Shown here piece after piece: positions 1 to 8,303 of a DNA stretch of 64,000 nucleotides. The stretch comes from Nocardia cyriacigeorgica NBRC 100375. GTDB taxonomy: Bacteria > Actinomycetota > Actinomycetes > Mycobacteriales > Mycobacteriaceae. The position numbers were made by a program, and so were the translations under genes. Location: assembly GCF_000308555.1 (NCBI RefSeq), contig NZ_BAFY01000099.1:1-64000 (forward strand), in the 5' to 3' direction. The first letter of the stretch is position 1, and each line of letters opens with the position of its first letter. Below the pieces are notes generated by a model. That model did not search any database. It saw only the letters and a list, made by a program, of their open reading frames with translations, and was not told where the DNA came from.

Positions 1-293
1 TGCGCGCGCTGTCCGAGCCGGCCGACGGCAAACCGCGTCCGGCGATCGTGTTCATCCGCCCGCACGACGCCCACCGTGACGACGTGGTCGACGTCGAACG
101 CACCCACCAGGTGCTCATCGACGAGGTCGGCGGTGTGGACGGCGCGCTGCTGGTGGTGCTGCCGCACGGCACCGGCCACGCCAACCCACGACAGCGCCCG
201 CACGAATACAACACTGTGCTCGCCCAGCAGGTGCGGCCGTTCGTGGAACGATTCGAACAGCAGATCGCCGGCCGTATCGACGCCGGCCGGTGA
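1..293 (+). CDS. C-terminal end of an unidentified protein (partial)
   Basis: The gene is open from the left edge and ends in TGA at 291-293, so about 96 C-terminal residues are visible. Base use at third codon positions is strongly GC, as in real genes here. The segment LLVVLPHGTGHANPRQRP followed by an acidic and amphipathic tail is reminiscent of the last strand, catalytic histidine and last helix of alpha/beta hydrolases, but no nucleophile motif is in view. It lies just upstream of the sulfonate-type transporter and may belong to the same unit. The function is not established. Confidence 0.6.
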   Translation, partial: RALSEPADGKPRPAIVFIRPHDAHRDDVVDVERTHQVLIDEVGGVDGALLVVLPHGTGHANPRQRPHEYNTVLAQQVRPFVERFEQQIAGRIDAGR

Positions 294-362
294 GGTGGCC
301 GAGTTCGGATCACGGTGCCGTTAACGGTGTTCGGCGCCGCGCCCGGACTGTTGAATTCCCGC

Positions 363-1454
363 ATGGCTCGACCTCGTTTCTCCCGCACCGGTCCGCGCGG
401 CCGCACCGCCGCTCTCCTGCTCGCCGCAGTGTCGTTCGCGACGTTCGCGCTGACCGGATGTGCCGCCGACACGACGGAGGCGGGGTCGGTCGTCGACGGT
501 CCGCTGCCCACCGAGGTGCCGCCGGGCACCAAGCTCGTGCTCGCCGACCAATCCGAACTACTGCGTCATCAACTGCTGCTCTCGGGCGAGCTGGACAAGC
601 TGCCGTTCGAGGTGGAGTTCGCCAACTTCGTGGGCGGACCGGCGATCCTGGAATCGTTCCGGGCCGGGGCCGCCGATGCCGCCTGGGTGGGCGATGTGCC
701 GCCCATCCACGCGCTGGCCGCCAAGCAGGACGTGCCGATCGTCGCGGCGGCCCAGATCGATCCGGGCGCGCTGCGATTCGGTGTGGCGCCGGGTGTTTCG
801 GTGACGACCGCCGCGCAGATCAAGGGCAAGAAGATCGCCTACGCCGAGGGCACCGCACAGCAGGCGGCGGTCCTGCGTTTGCTGGACAAGGCCGGGCTGC
901 AGACCTCCGATGTGGAGTTGGTGCGCATCCAGCTGGCCGAGTTCCTGGACGCGGTGCGCACCGGGCAGGTCGATCTCGCTCCGCTCAACGAACCCAACAC
1001 CACCCGATTCCTGCGCACCCCTGGCACCTCGCTGATCCCGGCCGAGGAAACCGACGGCACCTACCCGGGGCTGACCTACCTGTATGCGCGCCGCGAGGTG
1101 GTGCGTGATCCGGCGAAGGCCGCCGCGGCGCGGGCGCTGGTGGCCGCGTATGTGCGGTCCTGGCAGTGGGTGAACGAGCACCGCGCCGAATGGGCACAGA
1201 AGTACTACGTGGACAACCAGAAGGTGAGCCTCGACGACGCCACCCGCATCGTGGAATCGCGGGGCACCATCACCTTCCCGCATCTGGACCAGCAGCTGAT
1301 CGACCGCCAGCAGGCCACCATCGACCTCATCGACGCCGCCGGTGAACTGCCACGCAAGGTCAGCGCCGCCGACGGCATCGACCTGCGATTCGACGCCGTC
1401 ATCACCGAAACCGTCGGCCAGGTCGGCGCCAGTTTCGTCCGGGGGAGCAACTGA
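363..1454 (+). CDS. ABC transporter substrate-binding lipoprotein, sulfonate/nitrate type
   Basis: 363-residue extracytoplasmic binding protein of the SsuA/TauA/NrtA-like family that captures a small organosulfur or related solute. An N-terminal signal ends in the lipobox FALTGC, so it should be lipid-anchored outside the membrane. The body has the periplasmic-binding type 2 pattern, with a phrase resembling the SsuA region around GGPAILESFRAGAADAAW. An upstream in-frame GTG at 315 adds 16 residues before the basic signal start; ATG 363 gives a normal signal peptide. The stop overlaps the permease ATG by one base (TGATG), so the three transporter genes form a coupled operon. The substrate is inferred from the neighbouring flavin monooxygenase. 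Confidence 0.85.
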   Translation: MARPRFSRTGPRGRTAALLLAAVSFATFALTGCAADTTEAGSVVDGPLPTEVPPGTKLVLADQSELLRHQLLLSGELDKLPFEVEFANFVGGPAILESFRAGAADAAWVGDVPPIHALAAKQDVPIVAAAQIDPGALRFGVAPGVSVTTAAQIKGKKIAYAEGTAQQAAVLRLLDKAGLQTSDVELVRIQLAEFLDAVRTGQVDLAPLNEPNTTRFLRTPGTSLIPAEETDGTYPGLTYLYARREVVRDPAKAAAARALVAAYVRSWQWVNEHRAEWAQKYYVDNQKVSLDDATRIVESRGTITFPHLDQQLIDRQQATIDLIDAAGELPRKVSAADGIDLRFDAVITETVGQVGASFVRGSN

Positions 1455-2317
1455 TGGCTGTGCACACCGCGGGCGCGCGGACCTTCGGACGGGTCTCGCC
1501 TACCGCTTCCACTCCCGCGCTCGCCGCGCGACAGCGCTCCCGTCGCACACTGGGCCCCGGCCGGGCGATCCCGTTCGGCGCGGCACTCGGGCCCGCTCTG
1601 CTGATCGGCGCGTGGATCATCGGATCGGCCTCCGGCACGCTCGACCCGGAGACGTTGCCCGCACCCTGGACGGTCCTGCGGACCGCCGGTGAGCTCATCG
1701 CCGACGGCCGCCTGCAATCCAACCTGCTCACCTCGCTGCAACGCGCCGGAATCAGCCTGGTGCTCGGCGTCGTCATCGGTGTGGTGCTCGCCTTGATCGC
1801 CGGGCTGAGCCGGCTCGGTGAGGCGCTGGTGGACGGGCCGATCCAGATCAAACGCTCCATCCCGACGCTGGCGTTGATCCCGCTGTTCATCGTGTGGTTC
1901 GGCATCGGCGAGGAAATGAAGCTCATCGTCATCACCACCAGCGTGCTCATCCCGGTCTACATCAACACCCACGCGCACCTGCGCAGCGTCGACGCACGCT
2001 ATGTCGAACTCGCCGAGACCGTCGGCCTGTCGCGGACGGCGTTCATCCGCAAGATCGCGCTGCCCGGTTCGCTGCCCGGCTTCTTCACCGGACTGCGGCT
2101 GGCGGTCACCATTTCCTGGCTGGCGCTGGTGGTGGTCGAACAGGTCAACGCCACCAGCGGGATCGGCTATCTGATGACCCAGGCCCGCACTTACGGCCAG
2201 ATCGACGTCATCGTGGTCGGTTTGGTCATCTACGGCGTGCTCGGGCTGCTCGGTGATCTCGCCGTGCGCACAGTGGAAAGGAAGGCCCTGTCATGGCGGC
2301 AGACTCTCGGCGACTGA
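1454..2317 (+). CDS. ABC transporter permease, SsuC/TauC type
   Basis: 287-residue inner-membrane permease of the binding-protein-dependent transport (BPD_transp_1) family. After a basic cytoplasmic N-terminus it has about six hydrophobic segments. The EAA-type coupling loop for the ATPase is visible around LAETVGLSRTAFIRKIALPG. It probably works as a homodimer with the ATPase encoded next. Start overlaps the lipoprotein stop by one base and its end overlaps the ATPase gene by 25 bases, so translation is tightly coupled. Family assignment is firm; transported compound is inferred (sulfonate-like). Confidence 0.88.
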   Translation: MAVHTAGARTFGRVSPTASTPALAARQRSRRTLGPGRAIPFGAALGPALLIGAWIIGSASGTLDPETLPAPWTVLRTAGELIADGRLQSNLLTSLQRAGISLVLGVVIGVVLALIAGLSRLGEALVDGPIQIKRSIPTLALIPLFIVWFGIGEEMKLIVITTSVLIPVYINTHAHLRSVDARYVELAETVGLSRTAFIRKIALPGSLPGFFTGLRLAVTISWLALVVVEQVNATSGIGYLMTQARTYGQIDVIVVGLVIYGVLGLLGDLAVRTVERKALSWRQTLGD

Positions 2318-3039
2318 ACCTCGTCCGGGCCCGCGGTCTCACCCGCGGTTTCGGTGACCGGGTGGTCCTCGACGGCCTGGATCTCGATATCGCGCGCGGC
2401 GAATTCGTCGCCCTGCTCGGGCGCAGCGGCTCCGGTAAGAGCACCTTGCTGCGGGCGCTGGCCGAACTCGACGACGGCGTGCCCGGCTCCGGCGAGCTGT
2501 CGGTGCCCGCGGAAAAGGCGGTGGTGTTCCAGGATTCGCGGCTGCTGCCGTGGACCCGGGTGCTCGACAACGTCACCCTCGGGCTGACCGGTCCCGGTGC
2601 CGCCGACCGCGGCCGCGACGCCCTCGCCGAGGTCGGCCTGGCGGGCCGGGAGAAGGCATGGCCGCGCGAGCTGTCCGGTGGCGAGCAGCAGCGGGTGGCG
2701 CTGGCCCGTTCGCTGGTGCGCGCGCCCGCGCTGCTGCTGGCCGATGAACCCTTCGGCGCGCTCGACGCGCTCACCCGGATCCGGATGCATGTGCTGTTGC
2801 GTGAGCTGTGCGCCAAACACACGCCGGCCGTACTGCTGGTCACCCACGACGTGGACGAGGCGGTATCGCTGGCCGATCGCGTGCTCGTGCTCGAGGCGGG
2901 CCGTATCGTGCTCGACCGCCGGATCGACCTGGACCATCCACGCAGGCACAGCGATCCGGCGTTCGCGCGGCATCGCGAGGACCTGCTGGGCGGGCTCGGT
3001 GTCGAGCCGCAGGCAGCACCGGTGAAGCAGGCGTCATGA
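2293..3039 (+). CDS. ABC transporter ATP-binding protein, SsuB type
   Basis: 248-residue cytoplasmic ATPase powering the import system. All motifs are intact: Walker A GRSGSGKST, Q-loop VVFQDSRLLPW, signature LSGGEQQRVALARS, Walker B LLLADEPFGALD, and the switch histidine in VTHDVDEA. The Q-loop with LLPW is typical of the nitrate/sulfonate/taurine ATPase group. Its TGA overlaps the ATG of the following monooxygenase in an ATGA tetranucleotide at 3036-3039, which ties uptake to the enzyme that probably acts on the imported compound. Confidence 0.92.
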   Translation: MAADSRRLNLVRARGLTRGFGDRVVLDGLDLDIARGEFVALLGRSGSGKSTLLRALAELDDGVPGSGELSVPAEKAVVFQDSRLLPWTRVLDNVTLGLTGPGAADRGRDALAEVGLAGREKAWPRELSGGEQQRVALARSLVRAPALLLADEPFGALDALTRIRMHVLLRELCAKHTPAVLLVTHDVDEAVSLADRVLVLEAGRIVLDRRIDLDHPRRHSDPAFARHREDLLGGLGVEPQAAPVKQAS

Positions 3040-4385
3040 CCGAACAGCGACAGTTGAGTCTCAACGCGTTCATCTATCCGGCCGGCCATCACGAGGCGGC
3101 CTGGCGCCACCCCGACAGCGGCGCCGACCGGATCTACGACGTGTCCTACTACCAGCAGATCGGCCGCACCGCGGAGGCCGCGACCTTCGACGCGGTGTTC
3201 TTCGCCGATGGCCCCGCGTTGCGCACCAACGTGGAATTCAACGCCGCGCCAGGGCTGGAACCGATCACCCTGCTCACGGCGATCGCCTCGGCGACAACCC
3301 ATCTCGGCCTGATCGCGACGGCATCGACCACCTACTACGAGCCCTACAACCTGGCACGGCTGTTCTCCTCGCTCGACCATATCTCCGGTGGCCGCGCGGG
3401 CTGGAACATCGTCACCACCGGAACCGAGGCGGCGGCCGCCAATTTCGGACTCGACCGGCACCCGGATCATCGCGAACGCTATGCCAGGGCGCGGGAATTC
3501 GTGGACGCGGTGGTCGCGCTGTGGGACAGCTGGGAAGACGACGCCATCGTGTTCGACCGCGCCGCCGGACGCTACGCCGACCCGGACAAGATCCACCGGA
3601 TCGACTTCGCCGGCGAATACCTGCGGGTGCGCGGCCCGTTCAGTGCCGCGCGCACGCCGCAGGGCTATCCGGTGCTGGTGCAGGCCGGCGCCTCCAACGA
3701 CGGCCGCGCCTTCGCCGGCCGCTACGCCGAAGCCATCTTCACCGCGCATCAGCGGCTGGAGGACGCGCAGCGGTTCTACCGCGACATCAAGGAGCGGGCG
3801 CGCGGCTTCGGCCGCAATCCCGATCACGTCAAGATCCTGCCCGGGATCAGCCCGTTCATCGCCGGCACCGAAGCAGCGGCCAGGCGGCTGGAACGGGAGT
3901 TCAACGAACTCACCGTGCCGGAATACGGTGTGACGCAGCTGGAGAGCATCGCGGGCAAGCGCCTGCGGCATCTGAAGCTGGACGAACCGGTGCCGTACGA
4001 GTTGTTCGCCGACGCCGGGGATGTCACCGACAACACCCAGAGCCGACTGCAGGTGGTGGCGGGGATCGTCGAGCGCGAGCGACCCACGCTGCGCGGACTG
4101 CTGCATCGGCTGGCCGGCGCGCGCGGGCATCGGGTGTTCGCCGGAACACCGGAGCAGGTCGCCGACACCATCGAGGAATGGTTCCGCCACGGCGCGGCCG
4201 ATGGGTTCAACGTGATGCCGCCGTATTACCCGGGCGGGCTCGAGGTGTTCACCGAGACCGTGGTGCCGATTCTGCGTGAGCGCGGGCTGTTCCGCACCGA
4301 ATACAGCGGGACCACCTTGCGGGATCACTTCGGGCTGCCGCGTCCGGAGAGCCGGTTCGCGCGGCGGCCCGCACTCGTCCGGTGA
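3036..4385 (+). CDS. FMNH2-dependent monooxygenase, NtaA/SnaA/DszA family
   Basis: 449-residue bacterial-luciferase-like TIM-barrel monooxygenase. The N-terminal phrase LNAFIYPAGHHEAAWRHP and the later GGRAGWNIVTTG are hallmarks of the NtaA/SnaA/DszA/SoxA subgroup, which uses FMNH2 from a separate reductase to oxidise organosulfur, aminopolycarboxylate or related substrates. An in-frame extension upstream lies inside the ATPase gene; ATG 3036, coupled as ATGA, is the sensible start. The operon order (uptake then monooxygenase) fits desulfonation for sulfur supply, but no reductase gene is present and the substrate cannot be read from the sequence. Confidence 0.88.
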   Translation: MTEQRQLSLNAFIYPAGHHEAAWRHPDSGADRIYDVSYYQQIGRTAEAATFDAVFFADGPALRTNVEFNAAPGLEPITLLTAIASATTHLGLIATASTTYYEPYNLARLFSSLDHISGGRAGWNIVTTGTEAAAANFGLDRHPDHRERYARAREFVDAVVALWDSWEDDAIVFDRAAGRYADPDKIHRIDFAGEYLRVRGPFSAARTPQGYPVLVQAGASNDGRAFAGRYAEAIFTAHQRLEDAQRFYRDIKERARGFGRNPDHVKILPGISPFIAGTEAAARRLEREFNELTVPEYGVTQLESIAGKRLRHLKLDEPVPYELFADAGDVTDNTQSRLQVVAGIVERERPTLRGLLHRLAGARGHRVFAGTPEQVADTIEEWFRHGAADGFNVMPPYYPGGLEVFTETVVPILRERGLFRTEYSGTTLRDHFGLPRPESRFARRPALVR

Positions 4386-4469
4386 GGGCCGGATAGCGCG
4401 ATGAGAAAGGCCGTCGCGGATGTGATCGCGCCGGCCTCACGCGGTTCTCAGCGCATGCGGAGCCGGGTT

Positions 4470-5060
4470 TCAGCGCACGCGGGAGCCGAGCAGATGCCGG
4501 ATACCGCCGACGAACAATTGCAGGCCGAAATCGAAACGGGCTGTGGGGTCGCTGGATTCGGTCTGCTCCAGCGGCGACGCCGTGTCGGCGAGCGCACCCG
4601 CCGAGTCCATCTGCATCCGCGACTGTTCGTCGACAGTGTGCCCGAGCACGTAATACAGCAACGTGAACGCGGCGAGTTCGGCCTCGGCGCGCGGCATACC
4701 GGCGCGGATGGCAGCGCCGGCGAACCGCTCGCGGCCCTTGCTCGTGGTCAGCCGCGAGGCGTAGGTGGCCGAGACGAGTTCGGCGCCGTCGCGGTAGGCC
4801 AGCAGGCAGTTGCGCAACCGGTGTGCGAGTTCGGTGAGCTGGCCCGGCCAGTCGGTGGCCTCCAGCGGGTCTTCCATGGGCGCGAGGATGCGGTCGGCCA
4901 CCGCGCCGAGCAAGGCCTGCTTGTTCGGGAAATGCCAGTACAGGGCGCCGGGCTGCACGCGCAACGATCCGGCCAGCCGACGCATCGTCAGGTCGGCGAG
5001 ACCGTATTGGTCGAGGATGGCGATGGCGCCGTCGACCACATCGGACCGGTGCAGTTGCAC
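4470..5060 (-). CDS. bioQ: TetR-family biotin repressor BioQ
   Basis: 196-residue TetR repressor with an N-terminal helix-turn-helix (LTMRRLAGSLRVQPGALYWH) followed by a TetR C-terminal ligand domain. It is divergent from bioB, and between the genes lies TGAAC-N3-GTTCA, the operator type described for BioQ of Corynebacterium and Mycobacterium. Two GTG starts exist: 5090, and 5060 preceded by GGGAGGG at ideal spacing; the latter is chosen. The expected role is repression of bioB, and of itself, when biotin is plentiful. BioQ identity rests on position, operator and the N-terminal sequence. Confidence 0.85.
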   Translation of the reverse strand: MQLHRSDVVDGAIAILDQYGLADLTMRRLAGSLRVQPGALYWHFPNKQALLGAVADRILAPMEDPLEATDWPGQLTELAHRLRNCLLAYRDGAELVSATYASRLTTSKGRERFAGAAIRAGMPRAEAELAAFTLLYYVLGHTVDEQSRMQMDSAGALADTASPLEQTESSDPTARFDFGLQLFVGGIRHLLGSRVR

Positions 5061-5108
5061 GCTGAACCCTCCCGTCGTGTTGTGTCTCACTCTCGAGCTA
5101 CCCTATCC

Positions 5109-5121
5109 TGAACACCGTTCA
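5109..5121. promoter_or_regulatory. BioQ operator in the bioQ-bioB divergent promoter
   Basis: TGAACACCGTTCA is a perfect 5-3-5 dyad. It matches the 13-bp BioQ operator known from mycobacteria and the TGAAC-N3 half of the corynebacterial site. It lies 49 bases upstream of the chosen bioQ start and 86 upstream of bioB. A TATCCT hexamer at 5104-5109 abuts it and could be the bioB -10 element, so bound BioQ would block transcription start in both directions. Confidence 0.8.
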
Positions 5122-5206
5122 AGTTGCATGGTCGTTCCAGTGTGAATGCCATCTCGATCGGCCACCACCGACGGCCGCACCCGGCCGGATGAAAGGGATT
5201 CGTGCA

Positions 5207-6220
5207 GTGACCCAGGCACCCGTGACCACCGACATTCTGGCCATCGCCCGCGAGCAGGTGCTCGAACGCGGCGTCGGACTCACCCAGGAACAGACCCTGG
5301 AGGTACTGAAGCTCGGTGACGACCAGCTCGAGGATCTGCTGGCGCTGGCCCACGACGTGCGGATGAAGTGGTGTGGTCCGGAGGTCGAGGTCGAGGGCAT
5401 CATCAGCCTCAAGACCGGCGGCTGCCCGGAGGACTGCCACTTCTGCTCGCAGTCGGGCCTGTTCCAGTCGCCGGTGCGCGCCGCCTGGCTCGACATCCCG
5501 AGCCTGGTGGAGGCCGCCAAGCAGACCGCCAAGACCGGCGCCACCGAGTTCTGCATCGTCGCGGCCGTGCGTGGTCCGGACGAGCGGCTGATGGCGCAGG
5601 TCGCCGCCGGTGTCGAAGCCATCCGCAACGAGGTCGACATCCAGGTCGCCTGCTCGCTCGGCATGCTCACCCAGGAACAGGTCGACCAGCTCGCCGCCAT
5701 GGGTGTGCACCGCTACAACCACAACCTGGAGACCGCGCGCTCGCACTTCCCGAACGTCGTCACCACCCACACCTGGGAGGAGCGCTGGGACACCCTGCGC
5801 ATGGTCCGCGAAGCCGGCATGGAGGTCTGCTGCGGCGGCATCCTCGGCATGGGCGAAAGCCTCGAACAGCGCGCCGAATTCGCCGCCAACCTGGCCGAAC
5901 TCGAGCCCGACGAGGTGCCGCTGAACTTCCTCAACCCGCGCCCGGGCACCCCCTTCGGTGATCTCGAGGTGCTCCCCGCCGCCGACGCGCTGCGCGCTGT
6001 GGCCGCGTTCCGGCTGGCGCTGCCGCGCACCATCCTGCGCTTCGCCGGCGGCCGCGAGATCACCCTCGGCGATCTCGGCGCCAAGCAGGGCATCCTCGGC
6101 GGCATCAACGCCGTCATCGTCGGCAACTACCTGACCACCCTCGGCCGGCCCGCGGAGAGCGACATCGACCTGCTCGGCGAGCTGAAGATGCCGATCAAGG
6201 CGCTCAACGAGACCCTGTGA
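5207..6220 (+). CDS. bioB: Biotin synthase
   Basis: 337-residue radical-SAM enzyme that inserts sulfur into dethiobiotin, the last step of biotin synthesis. The radical-SAM cluster motif CPEDCHFC gives Cys73, Cys77 and Cys80. Conserved [17 protein letters not shown] and the C-terminal [18 protein letters not shown] region carry the second cluster ligand and substrate contacts. An ATG at 5189 is in frame, but GTG 5207 is preceded by AAAGGGA and gives the usual MTQAP-type actinobacterial start. The gene is followed with a 4-base overlap by bsaP. Confidence 0.96.
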   Translation: MTQAPVTTDILAIAREQVLERGVGLTQEQTLEVLKLGDDQLEDLLALAHDVRMKWCGPEVEVEGIISLKTGGCPEDCHFCSQSGLFQSPVRAAWLDIPSLVEAAKQTAKTGATEFCIVAAVRGPDERLMAQVAAGVEAIRNEVDIQVACSLGMLTQEQVDQLAAMGVHRYNHNLETARSHFPNVVTTHTWEERWDTLRMVREAGMEVCCGGILGMGESLEQRAEFAANLAELEPDEVPLNFLNPRPGTPFGDLEVLPAADALRAVAAFRLALPRTILRFAGGREITLGDLGAKQGILGGINAVIVGNYLTTLGRPAESDIDLLGELKMPIKALNETL

Positions 6221-6453
6221 GCCGCGCGGTTACTGTGATGGACATGGCCGAGCGCTACAACCCGTTCACCGGAAAACGGATCGTGCCCGGGCTCGACGAT
6301 CCGATGCCGAAGGCCGCCGAACTGGGCCTGGAGCCGCCGCGATTCTGCGAGCACTGCGGGCGCAGGATGATCGTGCAGGTCAACCCCGACGGCTGGTGGG
6401 CCAAATGCTCCCGGCACGGGGTTACCGATTCGAGCAGCCTGGAGCGCCGCTAA
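6217..6453 (+). CDS. bsaP: Biotin synthase auxiliary protein
   Basis: Small protein of at most 78 residues, homologous to the Rv1590-type protein always found after bioB in mycobacteria and relatives. It carries three conserved cysteines (FCEHC and WWAKCSRHG) in a zinc-ribbon-like or Fe-S-binding arrangement. The mycobacterial protein has been reported as an iron-sulfur accessory protein needed for BioB activity. GTG 6217 overlaps the bioB stop (GTGA); ATG 6238 and ATG 6244 ([12 protein letters not shown]) are alternative starts with no better ribosome site. Function by homology and strict gene order. Confidence 0.85.
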   Translation: MSRAVTVMDMAERYNPFTGKRIVPGLDDPMPKAAELGLEPPRFCEHCGRRMIVQVNPDGWWAKCSRHGVTDSSSLERR

Positions 6454-6488
6454 GGCCGCGGGCACGGCGGTCGGTCATAATCCAGCAC

Positions 6489-7200
6489 ATGGTCGGAGCG
6501 AATACGCAAGCGCACCCGGTGACCGCGGATCCCGGTGCTGCCGTGCGCCGCGAGGTGGGCGCGGCGGGCGTCATCGCGGCCGCGGTCATCGTCGCCAACC
6601 TCATCGGGGCGGTGGTATGGGCGCTGCTCGCGCCGGCCGAACAGCTGCTCGTGGTGCAGCCCGGGCGCGGGGCGGCGCTCACCGGGGGAGAGCGCGCACC
6701 AGTTCGACGCGGTGGCGATCTTCGTCTGCGTGGGCGCGGTGATCGGGTTGCTGTCGGCGGTGGGCGCATGGCGGTGGCGGCGGATGCGCGGCCCCATCGC
6801 GTTCGCGGGCCTGCTGTTCGGCGCGCTGGCGGGCGGCTGGCTGATGGCGTTGCTCGGCCAGTACATCGCCGATGCGAACCATCCGCGTCCCACCGATCCG
6901 CCGGTGGGCACGATCGTGACGCTGCCGCCAGAGGTCGGCACGTGGCTCGCCTTGGTGCCGCAGCCGCTGATCGCCTCGCTGGTGGTGTTGTTTCTCGCCG
7001 CGTTGAGTTCGTCGGAGGATCTGGGGACCGGGTATGCGGGGCCGGTCGGGGCGTCGCGGCCGATGCCGGAATACGACGACGATCCCGCGTCGGTGTACGA
7101 CCCGTACCGGGTGCCCGCGAACCCGGGGGTCTACGGTGCGCCGCCGCAGGGTGGTGTTGCGCAGCCGGACGCAGTGCCGGAACGGGATTCATCGAACTGA
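6489..7200 (+). pseudogene. DUF2567 membrane protein, split by a +1 frameshift
   Basis: Homologue of Rv1591, a predicted membrane protein that follows bioB-bsaP. Translation from ATG 6489 gives an N-terminus with a first membrane segment (AGVIAAAVIVANLIGAVVWA) up to about 6686. The rest (SAHQFDAVAIFVCVGAVIG onward, three more membrane segments and a proline-rich tail ending at 7200) is in the next frame. The switch falls in a run of five G at 6684-6688; four G would restore a continuous 236-residue protein. Both halves keep coding composition, so this is a recent mutation or a sequencing error rather than an old pseudogene. Function unknown. Confidence 0.8.
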
Positions 7201-7315
7201 CTCCTGCCGTGCTCGGTCGCTGTTGTTGGCCCAACCGTTGCCGCGTGTTCGGTCCAGTCGCTACCCGCTGACCCTAGAATTGGTGCATACGCTGGATTTT
7301 CAGGGGAGGCGAGCC

Positions 7316-7849
7316 ATGCCGTTCTCCGATGGCGGGATCGTCGTCGAGGAGCTCGACGAACGGTTCTGGCAGGTGGCCGAACCGCTGGAGTATCACGGCG
7401 CCACCGAGCGATTCGTGGTGCCCGCGGGGTTCCGCACCGATTTCGCCTCGGTGCCACGGCCGGTGGTGTGGCTGATCCCGCGCTACGGCGTGTACACGAA
7501 AGCCGCCATCCTGCACGACTATCTGCTGAGCTCCGGCGTGGTGAGCGCCGCCGACGCCGACGGGATCTTCCGCCGCACCCTCGGCGAACTCGGTGTGTCG
7601 GTACCGCGGCGCTGGATGATGTGGGCCGCCGTGCGCTTCGCCAGCAGGCTGCGCGGCGCCACCGCGGGCGATATCGCGCTGTTCCTGCTCGTCGCCGTGC
7701 TGTCGGTGCTGTTCCTGGCCGTCCCGGTGACGGTGGTGACGGTGTATCTGATCCTGTTCTGGTTCATCGAACTACTCGCGTGGTCGGTCTACCGATTGAC
7801 GCGCCGTCCGCCCGAACCGGCGCCGACGCCGGATATGAAATCGGCCTGA
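7316..7849 (+). CDS. DUF1353 family protein with C-terminal membrane helices
   Basis: 177-residue protein. The first 120 residues match the DUF1353 pattern (FRTDFASVPRPVVWLIP, then YTKAAILHDYLL and a WxxW-like end), a small domain common in phages and actinobacteria. The C-terminal third is hydrophobic with one long or two short membrane helices (IALFLLVAVLSVLFLAVPV). ATG 7316 follows the strong ribosome site AGGGGAGG. DUF1353 has no proven function; conserved His and Asp residues suggest an enzyme or metal site. It stands alone between the biotin block and a divergent cupin/regulator pair. Confidence 0.78.
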   Translation: MPFSDGGIVVEELDERFWQVAEPLEYHGATERFVVPAGFRTDFASVPRPVVWLIPRYGVYTKAAILHDYLLSSGVVSAADADGIFRRTLGELGVSVPRRWMMWAAVRFASRLRGATAGDIALFLLVAVLSVLFLAVPVTVVTVYLILFWFIELLAWSVYRLTRRPPEPAPTPDMKSA

Positions 7850-7896
7850 ACCCGCACTCGACCGGCGTCGTCGACGGCAGCGTCGCAGCAGTGCTC

Positions 7897-8232
7897 CTAG
7901 CCTTCGGGATAGAAGACGAACAGCGTGCAGCCGGTCGTTGTCGCGGGCACATGCCAGGAGCCCGCCGGTGCGTGCAGGAAGGTGCCTGCCGGGTAGTCGC
8001 GGGCGCCGTCGTTGAACGTGCCCGCCACGACGAACACTTCCTCCGGTCCGGGTTCGTGGACATCGCGATGCGGCCAGCAGGCACCCGGGTCCATCTCCAG
8101 CACATTGGCGTGTGCCCCAACCGGCCCGCGCCACAGCGGCCGTACCCGGATGCCGGGAAAGAGTTCACGCACAGGTGCGTCGTCGACGGATGCGGACGTG
8201 TAGCCCTGCTGGGCCAGGATCTCCGGATGCAT
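7897..8232 (-). CDS. Cupin domain protein (ChrR-like)
   Basis: 111-residue single-domain cupin. The two cupin motifs are recognisable: WPHRDVHEPGPEEVFVVAG supplies the metal-binding His/Glu set, and GTFLHAPAGSWHVP the second. It resembles the cupin half of the anti-sigma factor ChrR and small sugar-type cupins. ATG 8232 is preceded by AGGTGG; a GTG three codons earlier is possible. It is transcribed away from the GlxA-type regulator gene and may be its target. Substrate unknown. Confidence 0.8.
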   Translation of the reverse strand: MHPEILAQQGYTSASVDDAPVRELFPGIRVRPLWRGPVGAHANVLEMDPGACWPHRDVHEPGPEEVFVVAGTFNDGARDYPAGTFLHAPAGSWHVPATTTGCTLFVFYPEG

Positions 8233-8303
8233 GCCACCCACCTTGCCGAGCCGCCGACCGGCGCAACAGTGGCGGTAAAGACACTATGGGGTATTTTCTT
8301 GCC

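Noticed and set aside
2226-4328. 700-codon open frame on the minus strand opposite the ABC ATPase and monooxygenase
   Set aside because: It is antisense to two genes with complete motifs, has no ribosome site and its translation is Arg/Pro/Ser-biased without any domain pattern: a by-product of high GC content.
4386-4469. Bidirectional terminator between the monooxygenase and bioQ
   Set aside because: GAGGGCCGG and CCGGCCTC are imperfectly complementary and 40 bases apart, with no T-tract; too weak to list.
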